A DNA stretch of 64,000 nt from JACCXE01 sp963718605 (GCA_963718605.1 OY970363.1:2294001-2358000), one strand, 5' to 3'. Shown: positions 1 through 8,716, counted from the stretch's first letter. The notes: generated from the sequence alone by a model not told the origin. Numbers and translations: made by a program.

Positions 1-542
1 GGGCCGGGGCCGAACGAAATCGGACCGTGGTCGGACAGGTACGCGACCGTCGAAATGCCATCGGACACGCGGTAACCGAACGTGCGCCCACCCGTATGTG
101 GAATATCGAGGCACTGCACGTCGAAGCCCTCGATGTCGTGCTTGCCTGCGTCCAGGGAGCGGAAGTCCCACCTGCCGCGTAGCTCACGCGCAGTGATGGG
201 GAAGTGCGGCGGCGCAATTACCTTCGTCAACACGTCGAGCGGGTCGCCCTGTTCGGGTTGATACAGCGTTACGGCCGCGTCCGGGTTGTCTCCCGCGGGA
301 AAGAACGGCAGGCCGTGCGTGTGGTCCCAGTGGAGGTGACCCAAAAGGATCGAGCCCCGAAAGGGCCGGCCGTCCAGGTCTTGCGAAAGTCGGGACAGCC
401 CGGTGCCCGCGTCGAGCACGAGGGTGGGGTCCTCGGCATCGGCGGCCGTGATCGCCACGCAACTGGTGTTGCCGCCATAGCGAGCAAAGAGATGGCCGGG
501 AGCGGGGGTACTGCCCCGCACCCCGCAAAAAGTGATTCGCAA
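1..542 (-). CDS. Metallo-beta-lactamase-fold hydrolase (C-terminus cut by window edge)
   Basis: The reverse strand encodes an MBL-fold metal-dependent hydrolase whose C-terminal part lies beyond base 1. From the TTG at 542 the protein begins MRITFCGVRGSTPAPG, a typical opening for this phosphodiesterase-like MBL group. The metal-binding motif HLHWDH is at residues 69-74, and later come IPHTGG and LSDHGP, which fit the remaining metal ligands. An in-frame ATG at 575 is an alternative start. TTG is preferred because a TATGTT hexamer ends 8 nt before it and the family N-terminus matches. Substrate cannot be told; cyclic-nucleotide or phosphodiester hydrolysis is a family-level guess. Confidence 0.85.
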   Translation of the reverse strand, partial: MRITFCGVRGSTPAPGHLFARYGGNTSCVAITAADAEDPTLVLDAGTGLSRLSQDLDGRPFRGSILLGHLHWDHTHGLPFFPAGDNPDAAVTLYQPEQGDPLDVLTKVIAPPHFPITARELRGRWDFRSLDAGKHDIEGFDVQCLDIPHTGGRTFGYRVSDGISTVAYLSDHGPISFGPG

Positions 543-550
543 GAGTGCAA

Positions 551-556
551 AACATA
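551..556 (-). promoter_or_regulatory. -10-like hexamer TATGTT for the MBL gene
   Basis: Read on the minus strand, TATGTT (TANNNT form) ends 8 nt before the TTG at 542. This spacing would place the transcription start at or beside the start codon, so a leaderless mRNA is inferred. It sits back to back with the plus-strand hexamer at 567-572. Confidence 0.45.
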
Positions 557-566
557 CGCGGTTCAG

Positions 567-572
567 TACGGT
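567..572 (+). promoter_or_regulatory. -10-like hexamer TACGGT for the luciferase-like gene
   Basis: TACGGT lies 7 nt before the GTG at 580. This is the leaderless geometry seen repeatedly in the window, and it supports GTG 580 over the upstream in-frame ATG at 532. Confidence 0.5.
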
Positions 573-579
573 CATACGC

Positions 580-1572
580 GTGTCATTGGTCACAGTTCCT
601 CCCACGGGCGTCACCCTTGCCCCTTTGATGACGCTTGGTCCGCGTATGAGCGTCGATGTTGCGCGGCGGGCCGAAGAACTTGGATACGCCTCGCTGTGGA
701 CCGCGGAGGTCACCGGGCCCGACGCGTTTGCGATGCTTTCAGCCTGTTCGCAAGCCGCGCCGGGTCTGAGCTTGGGCACCGGCGTGCTCGCTCTCCAGCT
801 CCGAACGCCGCCGCTCGCGGCGATGGCTGCGGCCACTCTGCAAGCGCTCGCGCCCGACCGCGACGTGTGGCTGGGCGTCGGCATCTCGTCACCGGTCGTC
901 GCCGGCCAATGGCACGGCGCGACGTATGGGGACAAACCGGTCGCGCAGGTCGTCGAGTACCTATCGCTGGTCAAGGCGTGCCTGTCGGGCGAGCGGGTCG
1001 ACTTCGAAGGCGACTTCTACAAAGTGTCGCGGTTCAAGCTCGGTGTGCGCCTCGGCGACAAGAGGCCGAAGGTCGTGCTGGGGGCGCTGAATCCGGCGAT
1101 GCTGCGCGCCGCGGGCAAGCACGCGGACGGCGTGTTGCTCAATTACCTTCCGTCCACGCACGTTCCGTGGTCGGTGGAACAGGTTCGGGCAGGAGGAGAC
1201 GCCACGGTGTTCGGATACGTGCACGTGGGGGTTACCGATCGAGCGTCTGCGGACGGGCCCGCCCGCGCCGACCTGTTCAGTTACGCGGTGGTCGACGCGT
1301 ACGCCGCCAACTTCTCCCGGGCCGGTTATGGCGACTCGGTCAACGCGGTGCGGGCCGCGCATGCGGCGCGCGATCGCCCCGGCGCGCTCGCAGCCGTGAG
1401 CGACGCGTTCATCGACGGCATCGACGTGGTCGGGGACGCGCAAAAGGTCGCCGCCACCATCGATGCGTACCGCGAAAACGGAGTCGAGCATCCGATCGTG
1501 TTCCCGTTGCCGTGGGGCGAAGACCGCGCCGCGATTCTCGACGCCACGCTGGTTGCGGCGGCACCGCGATGA
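580..1572 (+). CDS. Luciferase-like (LLM class) flavin/F420-dependent oxidoreductase
   Basis: A 330-residue TIM-barrel protein of the bacterial luciferase-like monooxygenase family, whose actinobacterial members often use coenzyme F420. The N-terminus GVTLAPLMTLGPRMSVDVARR, the SLGTGVL strand, the WLGVGISSPVV segment and the PKVVLGALNP strand all follow the family pattern. The C-terminal part carries the usual helix with GDAQKVAATIDAY. The start is placed at GTG 580 because of the TACGGT hexamer 7 nt upstream; ATG 532 would add 16 unconserved residues. The stop overlaps the next gene's ATG (ATGA), so the two are translationally coupled. Substrate is unknown. Confidence 0.88.
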   Translation: MSLVTVPPTGVTLAPLMTLGPRMSVDVARRAEELGYASLWTAEVTGPDAFAMLSACSQAAPGLSLGTGVLALQLRTPPLAAMAAATLQALAPDRDVWLGVGISSPVVAGQWHGATYGDKPVAQVVEYLSLVKACLSGERVDFEGDFYKVSRFKLGVRLGDKRPKVVLGALNPAMLRAAGKHADGVLLNYLPSTHVPWSVEQVRAGGDATVFGYVHVGVTDRASADGPARADLFSYAVVDAYAANFSRAGYGDSVNAVRAAHAARDRPGALAAVSDAFIDGIDVVGDAQKVAATIDAYRENGVEHPIVFPLPWGEDRAAILDATLVAAAPR

Positions 1573-2597
1573 CAATCCGGGTCGGGTTCCTCGGCGCCGG
1601 GTTCATCAGCGCCATGCATACGTGGCAGCTGAGCAAGGCGACCGTCGACCACAAAATCGTGGCGGTGAGCGACCCGGACACCGCGCGCGCCGCCGCGTGG
1701 GCGGACACCTACGACGCGATCGCCTGCCCCGAAGACGAACTGCTCGGCATGGTCGATGCCGTGTTCATCACCAGTTGGACCGCCGCCCACGAGGAACTCG
1801 TCGCCAAGGCAGCCGCCGCCGGCGTCGCGATCTTCTGCGAGAAGCCCCTCGCGTTCGACGCGGCCGCGGCCACGCGCATGGCCGACACAGTCGAGCAGGC
1901 GGGCGTGATCAATCAGGTCGGCCTAGTACTGCGTACGTCACCCGCATTCTCGGTGGTCAAGCATCTCATTGCCGACCCGCGCGCGGGCAAGACGCTGGCG
2001 GTGGTGTTCCGCGACGACCAGTTCATTCCGAATCAGGGTCACTACGCCTCGAACTGGCGCATGGACAGCGCGCTCGCCGGCCGCGGGACGCTGCTCGAAC
2101 ACTCCATCCACGACGTCGACTACCTGCAATGGATGCTTGGTCCCGTCGCCGCCGTCTCCGCGACCACGCGTGAGCACCACGGCTACGACCGCATCGACGA
2201 TCTCACCGCGGCCCGCCTCGAATTCGAGTCAGGCGCGATCGTGCAGCTCACCTCGATCTGGCACGACATCCTCGAACGCGGCAGCCTGCGCCACGTCGAG
2301 GTCTTCTGCGACAACCTCTACGTGAAACTCGAAGGCGATCGCACCGGGCCGGTCCGCTGGCAATTCACCGGCGAGCCAGAGCAGTCGGTGGAGCGGAAGG
2401 GGACGATCAACTTCCTCGACGAAGTCGACGCCCTCTTGCCATCGCTCGAACAGAACTTCCTCGAAGCCGTGCGCGACTCCAAACCCGCGTTTCCGGTGTT
2501 CCGCGATGCCATCCCCGCGCACCAAATCGTCGACGCGCTCTACGAGTCCGCCGCCAACAACGGCAACACGGTTTCCGACCCCTACCGCACCCGCTAG
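1569..2597 (+). CDS. Gfo/Idh/MocA family NAD(P)-dependent oxidoreductase
   Basis: A 342-residue two-domain dehydrogenase. The N-terminal Rossmann fold shows VGFLGAGFIS (residues 5-14), and the EKP motif with the active-site lysine is at 91-93. The C-terminal alpha/beta domain includes GRGTLLEHSIHDVDYLQWM, matching the family's substrate-binding helix. Members act on sugars, inositols or other cyclic polyols and thioesters. It overlaps the luciferase-like gene by 4 nt, so the two probably act in one pathway. A longer open frame entering from far upstream is only read-through of another frame. Substrate is not deducible. Confidence 0.92.
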   Translation: MTIRVGFLGAGFISAMHTWQLSKATVDHKIVAVSDPDTARAAAWADTYDAIACPEDELLGMVDAVFITSWTAAHEELVAKAAAAGVAIFCEKPLAFDAAAATRMADTVEQAGVINQVGLVLRTSPAFSVVKHLIADPRAGKTLAVVFRDDQFIPNQGHYASNWRMDSALAGRGTLLEHSIHDVDYLQWMLGPVAAVSATTREHHGYDRIDDLTAARLEFESGAIVQLTSIWHDILERGSLRHVEVFCDNLYVKLEGDRTGPVRWQFTGEPEQSVERKGTINFLDEVDALLPSLEQNFLEAVRDSKPAFPVFRDAIPAHQIVDALYESAANNGNTVSDPYRTR

Positions 2598-2677
2598 GAG
2601 TTACGGCTACGGGTCGCCGGAGGATCCGACTTGCTCGGTCCGGAGGCCAAAGTCCGCGCCGCCGGAGGCGGCGACGA

Positions 2678-3496
2678 TCAGGCTCGGTCCGCAACCTCTG
2701 GTTGCGGACCGAAATGCTTCGATATGAACTGGAGCGCGGACCCGATGTGCGCTTCCCAGTACGGCCATTCGTGGCCGCCCGGGTGTTCGGCGTAACTGTG
2801 GGCGATGCCCGCTTTGTCCAGGGCCTTGTGCAGGGCGCGGTTCGCTTTCAGCAACGGGTCTTTTTCGCCGCAGTCGAAATGAATCGCTGGCAGCCTGTCG
2901 CGGTGATTGACCATCGCGGCGAGCACGGACTTGTCGTGGTCGGCCACTAGATAGCCGTCGATGTCCCCGACGAACCAGAACATCTCCGAGAAGTCGGTAA
3001 TCGAAGACATGCCCGCCACGGCGCGCACCCGGTCCCCGTTTTGCGCGCCGAGCAACAGCGCCCCAAAGCCGCCCATGGAAAGTCCGGCCAGGCCGAGGGG
3101 TGACGTATCGGACACCGCCTCGAACGCGATCGCCGCGAGCTCGGGCACCTCGTCGATGATCCACCGGCGGAAGTCGCCGCCGGCGTGGTCGACGTAGCCG
3201 CTGCCGAGGCCGAACAACCCGTCGCTCGGCATCGCGAGCGCGAGCGGCGGCAGCGAGCCTGCCGCGATCAGGTCGGATGCGATGCGGTGCACGCCAGCCT
3301 TCATCGACCACGCCCAGTGCGAGCCGTACACGCCGTGCATGAGGATCACGAGCGGGATGGGGCCGGCGACGTCCGGCGGAGCCCAGAACGTGCAGTCGGC
3401 GCGGCGGCCGAGCGCGGTCGACGACACGGTCGCGTAACGCAACCCGTCAGACTCGAAGCGCGGGTCGCTCAGCTCGGTGGTGAGGAACGGGCTCAG
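2678..3496 (-). CDS. Secreted-esterase-like alpha/beta hydrolase (EstA/esterase D type)
   Basis: About 272 residues with the fold of the putative esterase family that includes S-formylglutathione hydrolase and tributyrin esterase. The segment VILMHGVYGSHWAW forms the oxyanion strand, GLSMGGFGA holds the nucleophile (Ser140 from the start used), and HPGGHEWPYW holds the catalytic histidine. No clear ATG, GTG or TTG exists near the expected N-terminus. The best fit is a CTG whose last two bases overlap the upstream stop (CTGA), giving SPFLTTELSDPRF. GTG about 24 codons downstream is the alternative. It is last in the operon with the alcohol dehydrogenase. Confidence 0.8.
   Translation of the reverse strand: MSPFLTTELSDPRFESDGLRYATVSSTALGRRADCTFWAPPDVAGPIPLVILMHGVYGSHWAWSMKAGVHRIASDLIAAGSLPPLALAMPSDGLFGLGSGYVDHAGGDFRRWIIDEVPELAAIAFEAVSDTSPLGLAGLSMGGFGALLLGAQNGDRVRAVAGMSSITDFSEMFWFVGDIDGYLVADHDKSVLAAMVNHRDRLPAIHFDCGEKDPLLKANRALHKALDKAGIAHSYAEHPGGHEWPYWEAHIGSALQFISKHFGPQPEVADRA
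2684..2712. terminator. Hairpin at the convergent end of two operons
   Basis: A perfect 13-bp inverted repeat (TCGGTCCGCAACC / GGTTGCGGACCGA) with a 3-nt loop lies inside the last codons of the minus-strand esterase gene. A second GC-rich repeat (CGCCGCC ... GGCGGCG, about 2658-2674) follows on the downstream side. There is no T tract. It probably terminates transcription arriving from the right, and perhaps from both directions. Confidence 0.5.
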
Positions 3497-4599
3497 AAGA
3501 CGAGCACCCCCTTGGCGTTGCGGCCCGCGAGCAGATCGTCGAACGCCTCCGCCACATCGTCGATCTTGTACGTGCGCGTCACGAGTTCGTCCAGCTTCAT
3601 CTGACCCGATGCGTGCAGGGCGAAGATCCGGTCGAAGTCGCGCTCCGGTTTGCACTGGCCGTACAGCGGGTTGATGTAGGTCTTGTCGAACTCGAACAAC
3701 CGCATGTCGACGGTGATCTCCTGCTCGACGCCGCTCACCGCAACGGCCATACCTCCGGCGCGCACGAGGGCGAGGGGGAAGACGGCGAGTTCCGGCACGG
3801 CGGTGCACTCGAACGCGTAGTCAAACCCGAGACCGTCGGGCGTCATGCCCTTGAGCACCTCGGCCAGGCGGTCAAGCGTCGCGTCCTCGGGATCCACGAT
3901 GTTGGTCGCGCCGAACTCAATCGCCATCTGCCGTCGGGTCTCCTTGGGGTCGACGCCGATGATCGTGGTCGCGCCGGCGATGCGCGCGCCTTGGATCACG
4001 TTGAGGCCGACGCCCCCGCACCCGAGCACTACGACCGCGGTCCCGGGTCGCACGTTCGCCGCGTTCACAGCTGAGCCCCAGCCGGTCATGACACCGCACC
4101 CGACGATCGCGGCAGCGGGAAAGGACACCTCGTCCATGCGGCCCGCGGTCGAGATCCTTGTTACCGCCGCCGCCTTCACCACCGTCTTCGTACTCATCGT
4201 GCCGAGGTTGAAGGCGCGGTACACGCCCGAGCCGTTGTAACGGGACCGGTTGAAGTCGGCGTGGCCCTTCATGCCGCCTGCGATCGGGGAACCGTTGAGA
4301 CAGAGATGACGAATGCCGGCCACGCAGTTCGCACAGATTCCGCACGGGATCGCCCAGTTGAGAACCACACGGTCGCCCACCGCGATGCCCGTCACGCCGT
4401 CGCCGATTGCGCCGACGACACCGGCTCCCTCGTGGCCCATCACGAACGGCATCGGCAGGCCGAGCATGTCGTGGTCGGTGTGGCACACACCCGAGGCCTT
4501 CAGGTCGACGAGCACTTCGCCGGGCCCGGGATCATCGACCTCGATCTCTACGACGGTGGGTGTGCCGTCGATCGCGACGACCGCTTGTGCCTCAGTCAC
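3493..4599 (-). CDS. Zinc-dependent alcohol dehydrogenase (MDR family)
   Basis: A 368-residue medium-chain dehydrogenase. Catalytic zinc ligands are Cys39 (GVCHTD), His56/Glu57 (GHEGAG) and Cys168. The structural zinc loop has Cys86, Cys89, Cys92 and Cys100. The NAD(P)-binding motif GCGGVG is at residues 193-198. The overall pattern is close to class III-like and NDMA-linked bacterial alcohol dehydrogenases; oxidation of an alcohol to an aldehyde or ketone is expected. The start is GTG and overlaps the upstream gene by 8 nt, and the stop overlaps the esterase start. It belongs to a four-gene minus-strand operon with an MFS transporter, which suggests catabolism of an imported compound. Confidence 0.92.
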   Translation of the reverse strand: MTEAQAVVAIDGTPTVVEIEVDDPGPGEVLVDLKASGVCHTDHDMLGLPMPFVMGHEGAGVVGAIGDGVTGIAVGDRVVLNWAIPCGICANCVAGIRHLCLNGSPIAGGMKGHADFNRSRYNGSGVYRAFNLGTMSTKTVVKAAAVTRISTAGRMDEVSFPAAAIVGCGVMTGWGSAVNAANVRPGTAVVVLGCGGVGLNVIQGARIAGATTIIGVDPKETRRQMAIEFGATNIVDPEDATLDRLAEVLKGMTPDGLGFDYAFECTAVPELAVFPLALVRAGGMAVAVSGVEQEITVDMRLFEFDKTYINPLYGQCKPERDFDRIFALHASGQMKLDELVTRTYKIDDVAEAFDDLLAGRNAKGVLVF

Positions 4600-5608
4600 C
4601 CGGGAGGCTGTCGTGGCGGCGCACTGGGAAGAAGTGGTGGTGGTACGCGCCCGTGCATTCGTAGATAGCGGTGCCGACGCGGCCGTCGTCGGTCTTTATC
4701 TGCATCTCGCTGAGGCCTCCGCCCACGGGGCCATACCGCTGCGCCCATCGCCCAACGGCATCGATACCGACCTTCATGCCGTTCTCGAACTCGTAGTCGA
4801 CGCGTCCGCCGTAACCGTGCACGTTCTCGCCGTCGCGCTCGTACGACACCACCTCGCCCTTCTCGTCGAGCCAGTTGAGGTCGTAGCTGAAGTTCTTCAT
4901 GGGGACGGGGTCACCGCCGTCGGCCGGGCACCACGCGAAGTCGCGGAACACGACCGTGCCGTCGGGCATTTCCCAGTTCCAGCCGCCGATCATGCCGTCA
5001 GGCAACTGAATGGCGTGCCACATCCACAGTGGGCAGCGGGCGTGGTCGCGTATGCCCCACGAGTGGTCGCGCTGACCCCACCAGTTGTTCACTTCGATGG
5101 TGTTGCCGTTGTGCAACAGCGTGCCGTTGAACCAGCCGCTTTGCACCATGTGGCTCTGGTCCCAGATCGTTTCGCCCTTGTGCTTCAGCGAGCCCCGCCG
5201 CAGCGCGTAGTGCGGCGTGCGCGCCGTGAACGTGAGATCAAGGGCCACGGGTGCCGCGGGGTCTTCGCCCACATGCAATTGGAACGTCTTGAACGGTTCG
5301 ACGATGTCAATCTTCACCGAGCCCGCCTCGAGCGCGTGCGGGTCATCGCCGAGGTGACGGACGTGGCGGCCCCACGTGTGGGCGTCACCGATGCGTCCGA
5401 GTTGCAGTGCGTCCATCTCGCCGCGCGTGGGGAACGATGCGAGCGTGAGGATCACGATGTCACCGGGCCCATCGGGCGACTGCGCAATGAAGAACAACGA
5501 TTCTCGCCAATGCGGATGATCCGTGAACGGCGTCGGAAACGGCTCGGGAATCTGATGGCACAAGCCCTCGTCGAGCGCGGTCAGCTTCGGCCGGGCAGCG
5601 TCGGTCAT
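4592..5608 (-). CDS. DUF7064/AttH-CrtC-like lipocalin-fold protein
   Basis: A 338-residue protein without signal peptide or membrane segment. The sequence resembles actinobacterial proteins with DUF7064/7065-type domains, distantly related to AttH/CrtC hydratase-like double lipocalin folds. Conserved-looking blocks are WGQRDHSWGIRDH (residues about 180-192), MIGGWNWEMPDGT and the C-terminal YECTGAYHHHFFPV. Such proteins are often next to steroid or lipid catabolic genes, but no reaction is established. The start ATG overlaps the MFS stop (ATGA), and the stop lies inside the dehydrogenase start, so expression is tightly coupled. Family assignment is from pattern memory. Confidence 0.75.
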   Translation of the reverse strand: MTDAARPKLTALDEGLCHQIPEPFPTPFTDHPHWRESLFFIAQSPDGPGDIVILTLASFPTRGEMDALQLGRIGDAHTWGRHVRHLGDDPHALEAGSVKIDIVEPFKTFQLHVGEDPAAPVALDLTFTARTPHYALRRGSLKHKGETIWDQSHMVQSGWFNGTLLHNGNTIEVNNWWGQRDHSWGIRDHARCPLWMWHAIQLPDGMIGGWNWEMPDGTVVFRDFAWCPADGGDPVPMKNFSYDLNWLDEKGEVVSYERDGENVHGYGGRVDYEFENGMKVGIDAVGRWAQRYGPVGGGLSEMQIKTDDGRVGTAIYECTGAYHHHFFPVRRHDSLPGD

Positions 5609-7137
5609 CGTCGGGTCGCTTTCTTAGCGGCGGTCTTCTTCGCGGGAGCTTTCTTGGCGACCGCCTTTTTCGCGGGAGCCTTTTTGGTGGCGGCCTTTTT
5701 CGCGGGCGCTTTCTTCACGGTCGGCGCTTCCGGAGCGACGATCGCGGCGGCGGTGACGGACTCGAAGCCGGGCTCCACGGTCGTAGCGAGCGCCGCGGCT
5801 TGCGCTTCGGCCGCCTCGTTCGCCGCCGCCGACAGCAACATCGCCTTCTGGACGTCGCCCTCAACGAACTTGCCTGACGACGAACCCACGAAACCACCCA
5901 CGATGAACCACGGTGCGAGCGCAGCGATGCCCCACCGCAAGCCATGGTCGTCCGCAATCCGGCCCAACCCGAGGGCAGAGAAGATCACGACACCGAGCAC
6001 GAGGAAGATCGCGCCAAGACTGAACGCGAGGCTGCGCTCGCGCGCCGGCGACACCAACGCCTGAATCGCGGCCAGCGGCGCCAGGAAGTAGCCGAGCACG
6101 TAGTTAGTGGCGAGGGACAGCCCGATCGCCAGTGGGAGATACGGCACGGCGGCGATGAGGACCAGGCCCACGCCGACCAGCGAGACGACCTGGCCGACGC
6201 GCACGATCGGCACGCCCATGCCCTGCGCGAACCATTTGGGCGTCGCCTTACCGCCGCGTTGCACTCCGACGTACGTGAAGGCCGCCGTGACCGAGCCGAG
6301 CGCGCCCCGGGCGAGCGGGTCCAGGCCATAAACCTTCTTGAAGAAAAGCGATAGGTACGCGACCAGCGGGATGATGCCCGCCCCGATGAAGATCGCCGCG
6401 ATGAACGTGCGCTTCAGCGTCTTGACGCGCCAGAGCGTGCGCGTTGCCTCGCGGAACTTCGGCGGCTTCATGAATTCCGCGACGACATGACCGCCAGGAT
6501 CGGTCGCGCCGCGCACCGGGTCCTCGAGTCGAATCGCGATGATCGTCACGATGATGATCGGGATGAACAGCACGAAGAACGCCGCTTGCCAGCCGACGAA
6601 CTTACCCAGCAGCCCCGCGAAGGCCGGAGCCAAGAACGCCGCGACGTATACGGCGTTGGCGTGGTTGGCGTAAACCGTGGGCCGGGCGTCGGGCGTGTAG
6701 TAGTCCGACAGGAGCGAGTTGTGGATCGGGCCGTTCGCGAGCAGGCCCAGACCGTTGCCGAGTCGGGCGAGCGTGAGCAGGCCGACGCTTACGCCGAGGC
6801 CGACGAAGCCCGTGAACAAACTGAAGGCGCCGGCGAGGATGCCCGACAACACGACGATCTTCTTTCGGCTCATTCGGTCGGCGTAGTAACCGAGCGGAAC
6901 GGCCAGGAGCACGGTGATCGTGACGTTCACGATGATCAACTGGATGAAGCGGTTGTCGTTTAAGTGAAACGTTTTTTGGATCTCGGGCGCGAGGGTGCCG
7001 AATGCGGCCGTGTCGAACTCGTCGAAGAAGTAGAGGGCAGACAACACCGCGAGGGGAAAGATCGCCTCGCCCCGGGTGTCGCTCTCGAACTTTCGGCGCA
7101 GCGGGTCCAGCGCTACCCGGCGCAGTGCAGCGGTCAT
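5605..7137 (-). CDS. MFS transporter with Lys/Ala-rich histone H1-like C-terminal tail
   Basis: A 510-residue major facilitator with about 12 membrane segments. The loop GYYADRMSRKK after the third segment is the MFS motif A equivalent, and YADRMSRKKIVVLSG leads into the next helix. After the last helix (PWFIVGGFVGSS) comes an Ala-rich linker and a roughly 40-residue tail made of KKAPAKK/KKAATKK repeats. That composition is known from HupB and histone H1-like proteins, not from transporters. The start at 7137 (MTAALRRVALDP) is preferred to an in-frame ATG at 7227, which adds 30 unlikely residues. It heads the four-gene operon ending with the esterase. Confidence 0.88.
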   Translation of the reverse strand: MTAALRRVALDPLRRKFESDTRGEAIFPLAVLSALYFFDEFDTAAFGTLAPEIQKTFHLNDNRFIQLIIVNVTITVLLAVPLGYYADRMSRKKIVVLSGILAGAFSLFTGFVGLGVSVGLLTLARLGNGLGLLANGPIHNSLLSDYYTPDARPTVYANHANAVYVAAFLAPAFAGLLGKFVGWQAAFFVLFIPIIIVTIIAIRLEDPVRGATDPGGHVVAEFMKPPKFREATRTLWRVKTLKRTFIAAIFIGAGIIPLVAYLSLFFKKVYGLDPLARGALGSVTAAFTYVGVQRGGKATPKWFAQGMGVPIVRVGQVVSLVGVGLVLIAAVPYLPLAIGLSLATNYVLGYFLAPLAAIQALVSPARERSLAFSLGAIFLVLGVVIFSALGLGRIADDHGLRWGIAALAPWFIVGGFVGSSSGKFVEGDVQKAMLLSAAANEAAEAQAAALATTVEPGFESVTAAAIVAPEAPTVKKAPAKKAATKKAPAKKAVAKKAPAKKTAAKKATRR

Positions 7138-7286
7138 GTGAAACAGGCCCCCCGAATCGTTCGGATACTCACGGAATTCGATGAACGTAGTGCGATGCGC
7201 GTTGCTCGAGTCGGGCCAAGCCGACAAATTTCCTGACGCAGAAGCGACAAACGGGCACGGACTACCCGCGCCGCGCCATCACTGCG

Positions 7287-7316
7287 TGACAGGTGTCAAC
7301 CCGACTCCGCTACCTT
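7287..7316 (+). promoter_or_regulatory. Promoter with operator-like dyad TGACAGGTGTCA
   Basis: GTGACA at 7286-7291 resembles a -35 box and TACCTT at 7311-7316 a -10 box (19-nt spacer). The dyad TGACA-GG-TGTCA (7287-7298) overlaps the -35 position, which suggests a dimeric regulator. The start of the secreted-protein gene follows about 40 nt later, preceded by a GGGGGGA ribosome binding site at 7344-7350. The rest of the 7138-7357 gap shows nothing else I can name. Confidence 0.35.
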
Positions 7317-7357
7317 CTACGAAGCGGCAATCGCTCGGTCCCAGGGGGGAACCACTA

Positions 7358-8716
7358 GTGCAAAGTCTCAAACCGCGCGTCCGGGCGCTCGGGCTCGTTG
7401 TCGCCGTCGCACTGTGCGCGGGCCTTGCCCTCGGCACGGTGCCGACCACCGTCTCCGCCGCCGCGCCGGTGGCCGCGGGCTTCGGCCACGCGGCCGCGCA
7501 GACCTTCCAGATCGACCCGCGCACCGCCGGGCTCTCGTACCAGGTCACCTTCGGCTCAGCGATCGCGGACCATCAAAACAGCGTGGCGCGCGGACAAGCC
7601 CAGATCGCCAACTTCGGACTGATCGGTTCGGCGCTCACGGCCCCGGGCTGCAACGACTCGCCCGCGCCCATTCCGGCCGACACCTTGCCCAAGAGTGTTC
7701 GCGTCGACTCGCGTGATCCCGGCGCCGCGAAAGGCAAGTCGGAAGTGAACGGTCCCTTCGAGCAAACGGCGCGCGCGAGCGAGCGGCCATTCGCCGACGC
7801 ATACACGAAGATCGCGCCGCTCGACCTTGGTGGCGTGGTGGCGTTTCTCGGGGGCAAAGCCGAAAGCACGAGCGGGCTCGACGACAACGACAAGCCGCAG
7901 TCGGTCGCCGAGGTCAACATTGCCGGCATCTCGTTTGTCGGTGGCATCGTCAAGCTCGAAGGTCTGCACTGGCGGTCGGCCTCGCGGCCCGACGTCAAAG
8001 ACCCGACCACCTTGTTTTCGATCGACGCGGTGAAGATCGCCGGCACCGATGCACCCACCGCCGACCCGTTCGCGGCCATCGACATCGCCAACCTCGTGCT
8101 CGTGCCGCTCGGAATTCAGATCGCCGTGCCCAAGATCCATACCGAGAACAACACGACCTTCGTGGACCCGTTGCGGGTGGGCATCGTCCCTTCGAAACAG
8201 CGCGACGCGATCGCGGGTCAGGCGTTTTCGGCCATCCAACCCATCCGCCAGGCCGTGTTCCAGTTCCTGCTCGACAGCTTCCCCTGCGAATACAGCCCGG
8301 CGGCCGCGATCCTCGTAGCCGACATCATCACGTTGTCGGTTACCGGCGGAGGCTCGATGGCATTCAACCTCGGCGGAACGCAAGCGCAGACGAGAAAGCT
8401 CGATGCGGTCACGTCACCGTTCGGCGACTTCAAAACAGCCACGCCATCACTGCCCGACGTCGGATCGACCGACACCGGATCGTTCCCCCTTGTCGACAAC
8501 GGGGCCAACGCTGGCGACCTGCCGCCGATCACCCAATTCGACAACGGCACCTCGAACGGCAACGGCGCGACGCGGCGCGCCCTGCCCGCATCGACCTCGG
8601 ACGGCAACGACAACGCGATGTGGGTGGCGATCGCTGTGATCGGGTTGGGCGCAGTGTTGGTCGAGGGCGAATTGCGAATGCGACGACGCACCCAGCGCGG
8701 CGGGGGCGTGTCGTGA
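7358..8716 (+). CDS. Secreted, C-terminally membrane-anchored protein of LIV locus A
   Basis: A 452-residue protein of no recognised family. The GTG start follows a strong GGGGGGA ribosome binding site. An N-terminal signal peptide (hydrophobic stretch ending near VSAAAPVAA) leads to a long extracytoplasmic region. The C-terminus has one membrane helix (MWVAIAVIGLGAVLV) and a basic tail. Two cysteines (GCNDS and FPCEYS contexts) could form a disulfide. It overlaps the substrate-binding protein gene by 4 nt (GTGA), so it is probably an accessory to that transporter. A protein of similar build (30593-31678) sits beside the second substrate-binding protein. Confidence 0.8.
   Translation: MQSLKPRVRALGLVVAVALCAGLALGTVPTTVSAAAPVAAGFGHAAAQTFQIDPRTAGLSYQVTFGSAIADHQNSVARGQAQIANFGLIGSALTAPGCNDSPAPIPADTLPKSVRVDSRDPGAAKGKSEVNGPFEQTARASERPFADAYTKIAPLDLGGVVAFLGGKAESTSGLDDNDKPQSVAEVNIAGISFVGGIVKLEGLHWRSASRPDVKDPTTLFSIDAVKIAGTDAPTADPFAAIDIANLVLVPLGIQIAVPKIHTENNTTFVDPLRVGIVPSKQRDAIAGQAFSAIQPIRQAVFQFLLDSFPCEYSPAAAILVADIITLSVTGGGSMAFNLGGTQAQTRKLDAVTSPFGDFKTATPSLPDVGSTDTGSFPLVDNGANAGDLPPITQFDNGTSNGNGATRRALPASTSDGNDNAMWVAIAVIGLGAVLVEGELRMRRRTQRGGGVS

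Noticed and set aside
204..1568. Open frame in front of the Gfo/Idh/MocA gene suggesting a 797-residue protein
   Set aside because: The upstream part is Arg-rich, out-of-frame translation of the MBL and luciferase-like genes. Conserved sequence begins at ATG 1569.
4313..6064. 583-residue plus-strand open frame across three minus-strand genes
   Set aside because: It spans several real genes of one operon and has no recognisable domain.
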